Shown here piece by piece: positions 44,909 to 53,868 of a stretch of DNA of 64,000 nt. This stretch comes from Solirubrobacterales bacterium 67-14 (GTDB lineage: Bacteria; Actinomycetota; Thermoleophilia; Solirubrobacterales; 70-9), in NCBI GenBank assembly GCA_001897355.1, contig MKST01000005.1, forward strand, positions 158,787 through 222,786, written 5' to 3'. Position numbers and translations under genes: made by a program. The stretch's first letter is position 1. Each line of letters opens with the position of its first letter. The notes below the pieces were generated by a model that saw only the letters and a list, made by a program, of their open reading frames with translations, was not told the DNA's origin and ran no database searches.

Positions 44909-45859
44909 ATGGACCGGGGATTGGAGTCCAGGCTGGCCCGGCGCCGTGAACAGATCAGGCGCCGCACGATCGTCCGCCGCCGGATCATGCTCGGCTGCTT
45001 CGCCGGAGCGCTGGTGGCCGCGGCACTCGCCCTGCTTTTCCTCCGCGGGTCAAGCGACGACGGCGACAAAGCTGATCAAGCGGCCACGGCGAATGCCGGG
45101 AAGCAGGCCCAGAGCCGGCCGGCCGACGGCCAGAACCCCGACGGAGCCGACAGCCAGCGCGGCGGCGTCCACCCGGATGACAGCTGGAAGCCGCACACCG
45201 GCCCGGTTCCGATCTTGATGTACCACGTGATCGGCGACCCGGAGGGCGACGTTCCCTATCCGGACCTGTGGCTGGGCCAGGACGACTTCAAGGCGCAGGT
45301 CGACTGGCTAGCCGAGAACGGCTACACCGCGGTCACTCTGGTCCAGGTCCAGAACGCCTGGTACGACGGCGGCACCCTGCCCCCGAAGCCGATCGTCCTC
45401 TCCTTCGACGACGGCTACCTCGGCCAGTACCTCTACGCGATGCCGATCCTCGAAAAGCAGGGCTGGGCCGGACAGCTAAACCTCAAGGCGGAAGGCTCGG
45501 ACCTCTCCTCCAAGGAGGTCAAGAAGATGTACCGGGCCGGCTGGGAGATCGCCTCCCACACGATCACCCACCCCGACCTGACCACACTCGACCCTGCCTC
45601 CCTCGAACACGAGTTGGTCGGCTCGAAGCAGCAACTCGAAAAGGACCTCGGCATCGAGATCGTCAATTTCTGCTACCCGGCCGGCCAGTACAACGACGAG
45701 GTGATCGCGGCCGTGAAGAAGGCCGGCTACCGCGGCGCCACCACGGTCAACCCTGGCCTGGCCGAGAAGTCGATGCCCTTCGAGCTGAACCGAATCCGCA
45801 TGGACCGCGGCGACGGCCCCGACACGCTCGCGGAGAAACTCTCAGCAGCCGGCGCCTGA
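44909..45859 (+). CDS. Polysaccharide deacetylase family protein
   Basis: A 316-aa exported NodB-type deacetylase acting on a surface glycan or peptidoglycan. A basic N-terminus and one membrane anchor (about 28-46) precede the domain. PILMYHVIGD (strand 1), SFDDGYLGQY (metal Asp), SHTITHPDL (metal His) and FCYPAGQYND (the RxxY-type motif) are present. ATG at 44909 or an overlapping GTG at 44903 may start it. It is coupled to the propeller gene. Confidence 0.9.
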   Translation: MDRGLESRLARRREQIRRRTIVRRRIMLGCFAGALVAAALALLFLRGSSDDGDKADQAATANAGKQAQSRPADGQNPDGADSQRGGVHPDDSWKPHTGPVPILMYHVIGDPEGDVPYPDLWLGQDDFKAQVDWLAENGYTAVTLVQVQNAWYDGGTLPPKPIVLSFDDGYLGQYLYAMPILEKQGWAGQLNLKAEGSDLSSKEVKKMYRAGWEIASHTITHPDLTTLDPASLEHELVGSKQQLEKDLGIEIVNFCYPAGQYNDEVIAAVKKAGYRGATTVNPGLAEKSMPFELNRIRMDRGDGPDTLAEKLSAAGA

Positions 45860-45887
45860 CCGATCCCTCCCGACGGGAGCAAGAGAT

Positions 45888-45916
45888 TTGGACAGTTTGC
45901 CGTTCGGTGATTTTAT
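45888..45916 (+). promoter_or_regulatory. Candidate promoter of the EAL gene
   Basis: TTGGAC (45888-45893), a 17-nt spacer and TTTTAT (45911-45916) end 6 nt before the ATG at 45923. A small CTCCC/GGGAG hairpin (45867-45879) just upstream may end the deacetylase transcript. The match to consensus is moderate and suggests a very short or absent leader. Confidence 0.38.
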
Positions 45917-45922
45917 GAGGGC

Positions 45923-48184
45923 ATGCCCCAAACGGCAGATTGGCGAGTCGCCGGACGTCCGTCATCGGCAAGAGGGCGGTCGTTCCTTCTGTTCTCGGCG
46001 GGAGCCCTGGCCTCGTCGCTGATCGTGTTGACCTTCATCCCCGGCACCGCCGACTTCGCGGACCGGACCTGGGCGACCGTCGTGCTCTGCGTGATTCCGC
46101 CGCTGGCCGCCGCGGCCTGCTTCGCCCGGGCCGCCGCCAGCCCCGTCGACCGCCTCGCCTGGAACCTGATCGGGGCCGGCTTCGCGTGCTGGGCGGCGGG
46201 CGCGATCGGCCGGTTCCTGTTCTTCGACGGTACGGCCCGGCCAATCCCCGCCTGGATCGATTCTCTCTTCCTGGCCATGTACCCGCTCGTGCTCATCGGC
46301 CTGGCGTTGGTCTTGAGAGGACGGTTGCGTTCGTACCGGCACCTCGCGCTCTTCGACGCCACGGGCGGCTTCATCCTGCTCGTCGCGCTGGCCTTCATCT
46401 TCTTCCCGGGTGCGATCACCGACCTGACCGGCCATGACGAGTTCGCCGTCGCGGTATTGACCTGCTACCCGCTCGGCGACTTCAGCCTGTTGATCCTGAC
46501 CATGTGCCTCTTCCGTTTCTCGTACGACGTCCATCGGGGACCATGGCCGGCATTCGGTGCGGGACTCGTCCTCTTTGCCCTGGCGGACCTCGCCTTTGTC
46601 TTCCAGACTCCCGGCAACGGAACCCTGCTCAGCATCCTCACGGCCGTCTATCTGGCCGGCTTCCTGCTGATGATCGCCGGCTCCTGGCAACCGGACGGCG
46701 AGGTGCTCGAACTACAGCCGGGCGCGGCGCAACTGGCACCTCCCTTCCTCTACCTGGTTCTGGCCGTGATCGCGCTCATCTACGGGCAGGGGCACGATCT
46801 CTGGGACTCAGCCGTAATCGCGCTCGCCCTTACCATCGTCATCGTCATCGTCCGGCTGGCGGTCACCGCCTACGAGTACCGAAAGGAAGTCCATTCCCGG
46901 GAGCGGTACATGGTCGACGGCCTCACCGGGCTACCCTCCCGCAATCGTCTCGACGGCTGGCTGAAACAGATGTCCGACGCACCTTCCTGGCGTGAGAGCC
47001 CGCTTTACGTCATGGCGATCGGCATCGAGCGGATCGGGCCGCTGGAGGCGTCGCTCGGCCCCGCCGTAATGGACGAGGCGATCAATACGGCGGCGACCAG
47101 GATCCGGAGATCCACCGAAAGGCACGGCCGGTTGGCGATGATTGACCGGGCCGAGTTCGGCATCGTCTGCAGCCAGGACTCGGCACCGGACCCGGAGCTG
47201 CTCGCCGAGTCCATACTCAGGGAATTCGAGCCGCCGATCAAAGTAGGCGGAGTCAAGATGAGGCTGCGTCCTGTGATCGGCGTGGCGCGCTCGCCTGAGG
47301 ACACGACCGATCCCCAGGAGTTGCTCCGGCTCGCCTTGATCAGCAGCTACGAGGCACGGCTGCACGACGAAACGCTTCGCCTCGGGGTGGAGGCTCCGGA
47401 TCGGGTCCACGAGGAGCTGCACCGGCTCGAGGAGCTGCGTGAGGCGATCGCCTCAGATCAGATCCGGCTGCACTTCCAACCCAAGGTCAGCACCTCGGAA
47501 GGCCGGGTCGTCGCGGTCGAGGCGCTGGCTCGCTGGCAGCATCCCGAGAAGGGCATGCTCGACCCCGGTGAGTTCGTGCCGCTGGCCGAGGAACACGGCT
47601 TGACCCCGCTGCTCACCGATCTGGTCGCGGATCTCGCTGTCGCCCAGATGCGCGAGTGGACCGACCAGGGCCTGATGATCGACGTCGCGATCAACCTGGG
47701 AATGTCCGACCTGCTCGACCTCTCGGTCTCGGAGCGGATCGCCGCAGTGCCCGCGAAGCACGGGATCGACCCGGGGCGACTCACCTTGGAGGTGAGCGAG
47801 AACCTGGTGACCGCCCGCCCGGCGCTGCTCCACGCGAACCTGGACCGGCTGAAGGAAGATGGATTCCGCATCTCGCTTGATGACTTCGGGGCCGGCAGCA
47901 CCTCCCTCGCCCACCTGCGCAACCTGCCGTTGGACGAAGTCAAGATCGACCGTGACCTGATCTCGGCGATGCACCGGAGCCCCCAAGACGCCGCCGTTGC
48001 GGAGGGCGCGATCGCAATCGCCAAGCAGCTTGGCCTGGACGTGGTCGCCGAAGGCGCCGAGGACGAATCGACCGTCTCCCGGCTGATCGAAATCGACTGC
48101 GGAGAAATCCAGAGCTTCAGCTTGGCCCGGCCGATGTCCGCCCATCAGCTCCGGGAATGGCTGGCCGAGCGCCAGTCCGCCTGA
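45923..48184 (+). CDS. Membrane c-di-GMP phosphodiesterase: degenerate GGDEF plus EAL
   Basis: A 753-aa protein. Residues 20-320 form about ten membrane helices (MHYT/MASE-like sensor, type unassigned). A GGDEF domain (about 330-470) reads DRAEF at 408-412 where GGDEF should be, so it should not make c-di-GMP. The EAL domain (about 495-745) keeps the catalytic set: EAL at 533-535, an Asn in NLGMSD, EVSEN, DDFGAGSTS, KIDRD, AEGAEDE and the terminal Q. It is predicted to hydrolyse c-di-GMP. It stands alone, convergent with hisF. Confidence 0.88.
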   Translation: MPQTADWRVAGRPSSARGRSFLLFSAGALASSLIVLTFIPGTADFADRTWATVVLCVIPPLAAAACFARAAASPVDRLAWNLIGAGFACWAAGAIGRFLFFDGTARPIPAWIDSLFLAMYPLVLIGLALVLRGRLRSYRHLALFDATGGFILLVALAFIFFPGAITDLTGHDEFAVAVLTCYPLGDFSLLILTMCLFRFSYDVHRGPWPAFGAGLVLFALADLAFVFQTPGNGTLLSILTAVYLAGFLLMIAGSWQPDGEVLELQPGAAQLAPPFLYLVLAVIALIYGQGHDLWDSAVIALALTIVIVIVRLAVTAYEYRKEVHSRERYMVDGLTGLPSRNRLDGWLKQMSDAPSWRESPLYVMAIGIERIGPLEASLGPAVMDEAINTAATRIRRSTERHGRLAMIDRAEFGIVCSQDSAPDPELLAESILREFEPPIKVGGVKMRLRPVIGVARSPEDTTDPQELLRLALISSYEARLHDETLRLGVEAPDRVHEELHRLEELREAIASDQIRLHFQPKVSTSEGRVVAVEALARWQHPEKGMLDPGEFVPLAEEHGLTPLLTDLVADLAVAQMREWTDQGLMIDVAINLGMSDLLDLSVSERIAAVPAKHGIDPGRLTLEVSENLVTARPALLHANLDRLKEDGFRISLDDFGAGSTSLAHLRNLPLDEVKIDRDLISAMHRSPQDAAVAEGAIAIAKQLGLDVVAEGAEDESTVSRLIEIDCGEIQSFSLARPMSAHQLREWLAERQSA

Positions 48185-48190
48185 ATCGGC

Positions 48191-48952
48191 TCAGAGCCTC
48201 ACCGGGATCTGGTGGGCGGCCAGGTGCTGCTTGGCCTCGCCGACCGTATGTTGGCCGTAGTGGAAGATCGAGGCACAGAGGACCGCGTCGGCTTCGCCTT
48301 GCTTGATCGCTTCGACCAGGTGGCTGAGTTCCCCGGCGCCGCCGGAGGCGATCACCGGGACGTCGGTGGCCTGGGCGACGGCGCGGGTCAGTTCCAGCTC
48401 GTAACCGATGTTGGTGCCGTCGCGGTCCATGCTGGTCAGCAGCACCTCGCCGGCCCCGAGGCGGGTGGCCTCTGTCGCCCACTCGATCGCGTCGCGTCCG
48501 GTCGGCACGCGGCCGCCGTTGAGGTAGACGCCGTAGCTGCCGTCCGCTTCCTTTTTCGCGTCGATCGCGATCACCACGCATTGGGAGCCGAATACCTCGG
48601 CCAGCTCGGTCAGGAGCTCGGGCCGCTTCAGGGCGGCGCTGTTGACCGCGACCTTGTCGGCTCCGGCTCCGAGCACGGCCCGGGCGTCCTCGACCGAACG
48701 GATGCCGCCGCCGATCGTGAACGGGATGAAGACGTTCTCGGCGGTGCGGCGGGCCAGGTCGACGATCGTGTCGCGGCCCTCGTGGGAGGCGGTGATGTCG
48801 AGGAAGACCAGCTCGTCGGCACCTTCGGCGTCGTAACGCTCGGCCAGCTCGACCGGGTCTCCGGCGTCGCGGATGTCGACGAAGTTGGTGCCCTTGACCA
48901 CGCGGCCGTTGTCCACATCCAAGCAGGGGATGATCCGTTTCAGCTCACTCAT
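48191..48952 (-). CDS. hisF: Imidazole glycerol phosphate synthase, cyclase subunit
   Basis: A 253-aa TIM barrel forming imidazole glycerol phosphate and AICAR with His[18 protein letters not shown] (Asp11), [36 protein letters not shown] (Asp130) and [12 protein letters not shown] are diagnostic. It is the last gene of the his run and overlaps hisA by 4 bp. Confidence 0.97.
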   Translation of the reverse strand: MSELKRIIPCLDVDNGRVVKGTNFVDIRDAGDPVELAERYDAEGADELVFLDITASHEGRDTIVDLARRTAENVFIPFTIGGGIRSVEDARAVLGAGADKVAVNSAALKRPELLTELAEVFGSQCVVIAIDAKKEADGSYGVYLNGGRVPTGRDAIEWATEATRLGAGEVLLTSMDRDGTNIGYELELTRAVAQATDVPVIASGGAGELSHLVEAIKQGEADAVLCASIFHYGQHTVGEAKQHLAAHQIPVRL

Positions 48953-49674
48953 CGCAACGCCTCGATCCCTTCCCGAACGGTGAACTTGCCTTCGAAGAGC
49001 GCCTTGCCGACGATCACCCCTTCGACGTTGGCGGGAGCTTCACGGGCCAGCTCCTCCAGGTGGGCCAGCTCACCGACCCCGCCCGAGGCGATGACGGAGG
49101 CGTCGGTCGCCCCGGCCACGCGGATCAGTTCGGGGATGTTCGGGCCTTCCATGGTGCCGTCGACCTCGATCGGGGTGAAGAGGAACCGGGCCACGCCGCG
49201 CCGGGTGAGCTCGGCCGCGGCGTCGGCGACGTCCACCCCGCTCGACTCGGTCCAGCCGGCCAGCGAGACCTGGCCGCCGCGAGCGTCGATTCCGACCACG
49301 ACCTGTTCCGCCCCGCGCTCGGCGATCAAGGCTTCGAGGAATTCGGGGTCGCGCACCGCGGCGGTGCCGACGACCACGCGGGCCGCGCCGGCGTCGAGGA
49401 TCCGACCGGCCGACTGGAGGTCACGGATGCCGCCGCCGACCTCGATCGGGCACTCGACCGCGGCGGCGACCCGTTCGATCCGACCGAGGTTTACCGGCTC
49501 GCCGGTCTTCGCCCCGTCCAGGTCGACCACGTGGATGTACTCGGCGCCGCCTTCCGCCCACTGGCGCGCGGCGTCGGCCGGGTCGTCGAAGTAGCGCGTC
49601 TCCTGGTCGTACTCGCCTTTCAGCAGACGAACCGCCTTGCCGTCGAGGATGTCGATCGCCGGGTAGAGGATCAC
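48949..49674 (-). CDS. hisA: ProFAR isomerase
   Basis: A 241-aa TIM barrel isomerising ProFAR to [25 protein letters not shown] (catalytic Asp8), [25 protein letters not shown] and [13 protein letters not shown] are seen. The Asp/Thr pattern fits dedicated HisA, but in actinobacteria some homologues (PriA) also do the TrpF step, and no trpF is seen here. GTG start; overlaps hisH. Confidence 0.93.
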   Translation of the reverse strand: MILYPAIDILDGKAVRLLKGEYDQETRYFDDPADAARQWAEGGAEYIHVVDLDGAKTGEPVNLGRIERVAAAVECPIEVGGGIRDLQSAGRILDAGAARVVVGTAAVRDPEFLEALIAERGAEQVVVGIDARGGQVSLAGWTESSGVDVADAAAELTRRGVARFLFTPIEVDGTMEGPNIPELIRVAGATDASVIASGGVGELAHLEELAREAPANVEGVIVGKALFEGKFTVREGIEALR

Positions 49675-50303
49675 GAGTCGGCTCCCAGGCAGATCTCCTT
49701 GAAATTGGTCAGCATCCGCAGGCCGGCCGCACTCGATTTCTCGGGGTGGAACTGGACCCCCCAGACCCGGTCCTTGCCGGCGACGCAGGCGAAGCGGCTG
49801 CCGTAGGAAGCGGTGCCGATCAGCTCGGATCCGGTCGGCTGGACCACGAAGGAGTGGACGAAGTAAAAGGGCTCGCCGGGCCGCAGACCGTCGGTCAGCC
49901 GATCCGGCTTCTCCCAGCTCACCTCGGCCCAGCCGATGTGCGGGACCTTGCGCCCGCCGGCCGGCACCTGGACCACATCACCTTCAAGCAGGCCTAGCCC
50001 TTCCGCCCCGCCCTGTTCGACCGAGGACTCGAACAGCAGTTGCAACCCCAGGCAGATGCCGAGCACCGGCTTGCCGACTTCGACCGCCTTCCGGAGCATG
50101 CGGTCGAGTTCGAGTTCATGGATTCGTTCCATCGCCTTCGGGAACGCGCCCACCCCGGGCAGGACCAGGCCGTCCGCGCGGCCGATCTCCGCCTCGTCGG
50201 CGGTCACGGTGGCGCGGGCACCGACCTTCTCCAGGGCCTTCTCGACCGAGCGCAGGTTGCCCATCCCGTAGTCGAGGATGGCGATGCTGGGTGCGGCACC
50301 CAT
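49671..50303 (-). CDS. hisH: Imidazole glycerol phosphate synthase, glutaminase subunit
   Basis: A 210-aa class I glutaminase giving ammonia to HisF. The oxyanion and nucleophile loop PVLGICLGLQLLFESS holds the catalytic Cys, and GVQFHPEKSSAAG holds His and Glu. ATG at 50303 is used; a TTG at 50318 would overlap the hisB stop. Confidence 0.95.
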   Translation of the reverse strand: MGAAPSIAILDYGMGNLRSVEKALEKVGARATVTADEAEIGRADGLVLPGVGAFPKAMERIHELELDRMLRKAVEVGKPVLGICLGLQLLFESSVEQGGAEGLGLLEGDVVQVPAGGRKVPHIGWAEVSWEKPDRLTDGLRPGEPFYFVHSFVVQPTGSELIGTASYGSRFACVAGKDRVWGVQFHPEKSSAAGLRMLTNFKEICLGADS

Positions 50304-50314
50304 CTCTGCGGGGC

Positions 50315-50905
50315 TCAACCGTTCAGCGTGCCCTTGGTGCTGGGCACGCCCTTCTCATCAGGGTCGATCGAGACCGCGACCCGCAGCGCGCGGGCGAAAG
50401 CCTTGAAGGCCGCCTCGATCATGTGGTGCACGTTCGACCCGTAACGGATGTCGACGTGCAGGGTCATCTTCGCCCCGCCGGCCACCGCCCGGAAGAATTC
50501 CTCGGTCAGCTCGGTCTCATAGTTGGCGATCGCGGTGACCGGGATCTCCCCACGGAAGACGGAAAGCGCCCGGCCGGAGATGTCCAGCGCGCATTCGGCG
50601 CAGGCTTCGTCCATCGGCACGACGGCGCTGCCGTAACGGCGGATGCCGGCCCGGTCGCCGAGCGCCTGGTCGATGGCCTGTCCCAGCACGATCCCGACGT
50701 CCTCGACCGTGTGGTGCGAACCGGTTTCCAGGTCCCCGGTCGCCTTGACTTCGAGCCCGATGTTGGCGTGACGGGCGAGCAGGTCCAGCATGTGGTCGAA
50801 GAAACCGACCCCGGTCTCGTTGCTGTACCCGGAGCCGTCCAGGTCGAGGCTGAGCTCGATGCCGGTCTCCTTGGTCTTCCGTTCGATTTTCGCCGTTCTG
50901 CTCAT
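50315..50905 (-). CDS. hisB: Imidazoleglycerol-phosphate dehydratase
   Basis: A 196-aa manganese enzyme dehydrating IGP. The three metal motifs GFFDHMLDLLARH, DLETGSHHTVEDVGI and EEFFRAVAGGAKMTLH are intact. It is the single-domain form without the phosphatase half. ATG at 50905 overlaps hisD by 4 bp. Confidence 0.97.
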   Translation of the reverse strand: MSRTAKIERKTKETGIELSLDLDGSGYSNETGVGFFDHMLDLLARHANIGLEVKATGDLETGSHHTVEDVGIVLGQAIDQALGDRAGIRRYGSAVVPMDEACAECALDISGRALSVFRGEIPVTAIANYETELTEEFFRAVAGGAKMTLHVDIRYGSNVHHMIEAAFKAFARALRVAVSIDPDEKGVPSTKGTLNG

Positions 50906-52191
50906 CGGTTTTCCTGGTCGGGGTGGTTGGTTCTCGCGGTTGCCGACAGCCCGTGGACGGGCAGCCCCTCGGCCCGGGCGAGCGCGTCGAGGGGACCGGC
51001 CAGCCTGCCGGCCGATTCGGCGTCCAAGCTTACCCGCGCCGTTCCCCGGCGGAAGGTAGCGGGCGAAAGCGGTCCGAAAATCCTGCCGGTGCCGTCGGTC
51101 GGCAGCACGTGGTTGGAGCCGGCCAGGTAGTCGCCGAAGGCGGTGCCGGTCTCGGGGCCGGTGAACACGCAACCGGCGGTGCGGACCGCGCCGGCCAGCG
51201 CGGCCGAGTCCTCGCCCATCAGCTCCAGGTGCTCGGGGGCGACTAGGTTGACCAGCTCGATCGCATCGGCGGCCGAGGGCGCCTCGACCAGGGCCAGGCG
51301 GCAGTCGTTGACAGTCGGGTTCTCGGCGGCGACCGCCTCGACCTCGGCGGCGAGCTGCTCGGCCAGTCCCGCCTCGGTGGCAATGCCGATCAGCGGGCTT
51401 TCCTCGCCGTGTTCGGCCTGGGCGCAGAGGTCTAGCGCGGCCCAGCGCAAGTTGGTTTCCCCGTTCACGACCACCGTCAGATCGGATGGCCCGGCCAGCG
51501 AGTCGATCGCGACCTCACCGAAAACCTCGCGCTTAGCCGCCTGGACCCAGGCGTTGCCCGGCCCGGCGATCACGTCGACCGGCCGGATCGTCTCGGTGCC
51601 GCGGGCCAGGGCGAAGATCGCCTGGGCACCGCCGACTGCGTAGATCTCGTCGACCTCGCAGAGCGCGGCCGCGGCCAGCGTGGTCGGGTCGATCTTGCCG
51701 TCGGGCCCCGGCGGGGCGACCAGCACGACCCGGTCGACCCCGGCCACCCGAGCGGTGACGCAGCCCATGACCACGGTCGAGGGATACGAGGCGCGGCCAC
51801 CCGGCGCGTAGATCCCCGCCGCACCGACCGGCACCTCGCCGACCGTGACCGTGTGGCCCTGCGGCAAGGTCACGACCTTCTCACCCGGCCCGAGCTGGGC
51901 GGCGGCGACCCGGCGCACGTTGGCAATGGCGATTTCCAGGGCGCCCCGGACCTTCGGGTCCAGCGTCTCCAAGGCCACCAGAGCCTCGTTCTGGCCCACT
52001 CGCAGGCTCAGTCCCTCGGCTTCGGGAGCGTCGAACTTGGCGGTCAACTCCAGCAGGGCAGCGTCGCCCCGCTCGGCGACCTCGGCCGCGATCCCGCTCA
52101 CATCGACGCTGCGCGCTTCGTGGGCCAGGTACTGGCGGATCTCCCCGACCAGCCGATCAGGCGCCGCCCACTCGAAGCGGCGGGTTTTCAA
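50902..52191 (-). CDS. hisD: Histidinol dehydrogenase
   Basis: A 429-aa zinc and NAD enzyme performing the last two oxidations to histidine. YAPGGRASYPSTVVMGCVTA, EVFGEVAIDSLAGPSDLTVV, AQAEHGEESPL and APEHLELMGED contain the zinc ligands and catalytic His. hisC, usually next in many operons, is missing at this spot: hisB follows directly. Confidence 0.97.
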   Translation of the reverse strand: MKTRRFEWAAPDRLVGEIRQYLAHEARSVDVSGIAAEVAERGDAALLELTAKFDAPEAEGLSLRVGQNEALVALETLDPKVRGALEIAIANVRRVAAAQLGPGEKVVTLPQGHTVTVGEVPVGAAGIYAPGGRASYPSTVVMGCVTARVAGVDRVVLVAPPGPDGKIDPTTLAAAALCEVDEIYAVGGAQAIFALARGTETIRPVDVIAGPGNAWVQAAKREVFGEVAIDSLAGPSDLTVVVNGETNLRWAALDLCAQAEHGEESPLIGIATEAGLAEQLAAEVEAVAAENPTVNDCRLALVEAPSAADAIELVNLVAPEHLELMGEDSAALAGAVRTAGCVFTGPETGTAFGDYLAGSNHVLPTDGTGRIFGPLSPATFRRGTARVSLDAESAGRLAGPLDALARAEGLPVHGLSATARTNHPDQENR

Positions 52192-52868
52192 GACTCTCCC
52201 GAGGCAACGCTCACGACTTGGCGCAGGCGGGCCGCGAGATCATCTACCTCCTCGCGGCGGATCCGGTACGAGACCCGGTTGGCGACCAGGCGGCCGGTGC
52301 TGCTGAGGATCTCCTCGCGCACCTCGAGGTTGTTCTCGGCCAGGGTCCGGCCGGTGGCGACCAGGTCGACGATGCCGTCGGCCAGACCGACAAGGGGGGC
52401 CAGCTCGATCGAGCCCTTGACCTCGACCAGCTCGACCTGGCGGCCCTGCTCCTCGAAGTACCGCTCGGCGATCCGTTTGTACTTGGTCGCGATCTTCATC
52501 ATCCCGAGCCGGCGCTGATGCTCGGTCGGGGCGACGTCACCCTTCTGGGTCGCCAGCACCATCCGGCAGGGACCGATGCCGAGGTCGACCAGCTCGTAGA
52601 CCGGCCGGTCGCCCTGCTCGAGCAGCACGTCCTTGCCGGTGATACCGACGTCGGCCGCGCCGGCCGAGACGTAGGTCGGGACGTCGGACGGCCGCATCGT
52701 CACCAAGATGAGCGAGCCGCCGTCGAAGACCAGCGAGCGCGAGTCGCCCCTGACCTCGGCGGTCTCGATCCCGACCTGGTCCAGCAGGTCGAGCACCTCC
52801 CCCAGCAGAGCGCCGCGGGGAACGGCCAGCTTCAGCTTGCCGTCAGGGTTTCGCAGATCGTCAAACAT
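52188..52868 (-). CDS. hisG: ATP phosphoribosyltransferase, short catalytic form
   Basis: A 226-aa enzyme joining ATP and PRPP, the first histidine step. AVPRGALLGEVLDLL, GAADVGITGKDVL, KIATKYKRIAERYF and GIVDLVATGRTLAENNL (PRPP loop) are seen. It lacks the C-terminal regulatory domain of long HisG, so it needs HisZ, which is encoded directly upstream with an 8-bp overlap. Most studied actinobacteria carry the long form. Confidence 0.95.
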   Translation of the reverse strand: MFDDLRNPDGKLKLAVPRGALLGEVLDLLDQVGIETAEVRGDSRSLVFDGGSLILVTMRPSDVPTYVSAGAADVGITGKDVLLEQGDRPVYELVDLGIGPCRMVLATQKGDVAPTEHQRRLGMMKIATKYKRIAERYFEEQGRQVELVEVKGSIELAPLVGLADGIVDLVATGRTLAENNLEVREEILSSTGRLVANRVSYRIRREEVDDLAARLRQVVSVASGES

Positions 52869-53853
52869 TCGCGCCCCCGCCCCCTCGCTCCAGCTGGGCC
52901 TTGTGGATCCGCTCGATGTAAAGCGTGAAACCGGCCGCCGGGAGTTCTAGGCCGAACTTGCTCATCAGGCCGTCGTAGCGTCCCCCGCCGCCGATGATCT
53001 CGCCGACCGCGGCGTCGTAGACCTCGATCGTCGAGCCGGTGTAGTAGCCGATCTCCCGCAGCATGCCGAGGTCGAGCAGCACCTGGCGGCTGAGCTGCCG
53101 TCCCGACACCTCTTCGTAGGTGCCGGTCAGGCGGGCGACCGCGTCGGCGAAGGCCGGGCCGCCGAGCTGGCGAGCCCGGTCGAGTACTTCAGCCCCGCCC
53201 CGCAGCTGGCTGAGCTCGACCGCCTCGGCGATCGAATCGGCACCGAGCTCCCCGGAATCGCGCAGGGCGACCTCGACTCCGACCAGGTCGTGGCCGGCCA
53301 GCAGTTCCGAGGCCCGGGCGATCGTTTCCGGACCGGCCCCCGCGTCTTCGAGCAGGGCGCTCCAGAGCCGCGAGTGGCCGAGCCCGATCACCGATTCGCC
53401 GAGGCCGACCGCGGAAAGCGAGCGGTCGAGCAGCTCGACCACCTCGGCCGTGCCGCCGTGACCGGGAACCCCGATCAGCTCCACCCCGGCCTGGCCGAAC
53501 TCGCGCAGCTCACCACGCTGCGGGGTCACCGCCCGGTAGGCGTTGGCGAAGTAGCTCAGTCGATGCGGTGGTTCGAGCTCGCGGAAACGGTCGGCGACCA
53601 GGCGAGCGATCGGGATCGTCATGTCGGTGCGCAGGGCCAGCAGCTCGCCGCGTTCGTCGAAGAAGCGGTAGGCGGAACCGGCCGAGGCGCCGTCACCCAG
53701 CTCCAGCGCATCGGCGTACTCGAGCGTCGGCGTCCGGACCTCGCGGAAACCGGCCTGCTCGAAGGTGCCGAGCAGGGCCGACTGGATTGCGCGCAGTTCG
53801 CGCATCTCATCCGGGAGGACGTCCCGGGTTCCTGGGGGGATCGGCCGGATCAT
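52861..53853 (-). CDS. hisZ: ATP phosphoribosyltransferase regulatory subunit
   Basis: A 330-aa class II tRNA-synthetase-like protein without aminoacylation function that makes an allosteric complex with short HisG. IPPGTRDVLPDE at the start, RTDMTIPIARLVADRF, FGQAGVELIG and IGGGGRYDGLMSKFG match HisZ/HisRS-like folds. Pairing with hisG separates it from true HisRS. Confidence 0.93.
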   Translation of the reverse strand: MIRPIPPGTRDVLPDEMRELRAIQSALLGTFEQAGFREVRTPTLEYADALELGDGASAGSAYRFFDERGELLALRTDMTIPIARLVADRFRELEPPHRLSYFANAYRAVTPQRGELREFGQAGVELIGVPGHGGTAEVVELLDRSLSAVGLGESVIGLGHSRLWSALLEDAGAGPETIARASELLAGHDLVGVEVALRDSGELGADSIAEAVELSQLRGGAEVLDRARQLGGPAFADAVARLTGTYEEVSGRQLSRQVLLDLGMLREIGYYTGSTIEVYDAAVGEIIGGGGRYDGLMSKFGLELPAAGFTLYIERIHKAQLERGGGGANV

Positions 53854-53868
53854 CGGAGTATCCGGCCC

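Noticed and set aside
43473-44909. Upstream in-frame extension of cca to 853 residues
   Set aside because: The extra part lies opposite the clear PQQ-type propeller gene and looks like shadow sequence; ATG 43472 with GGGAG is the natural start.
52861-53853. HisZ gene as histidyl-tRNA synthetase
   Set aside because: It is only 330 aa, lacks a convincing anticodon-binding domain and lies next to short HisG, which requires HisZ.
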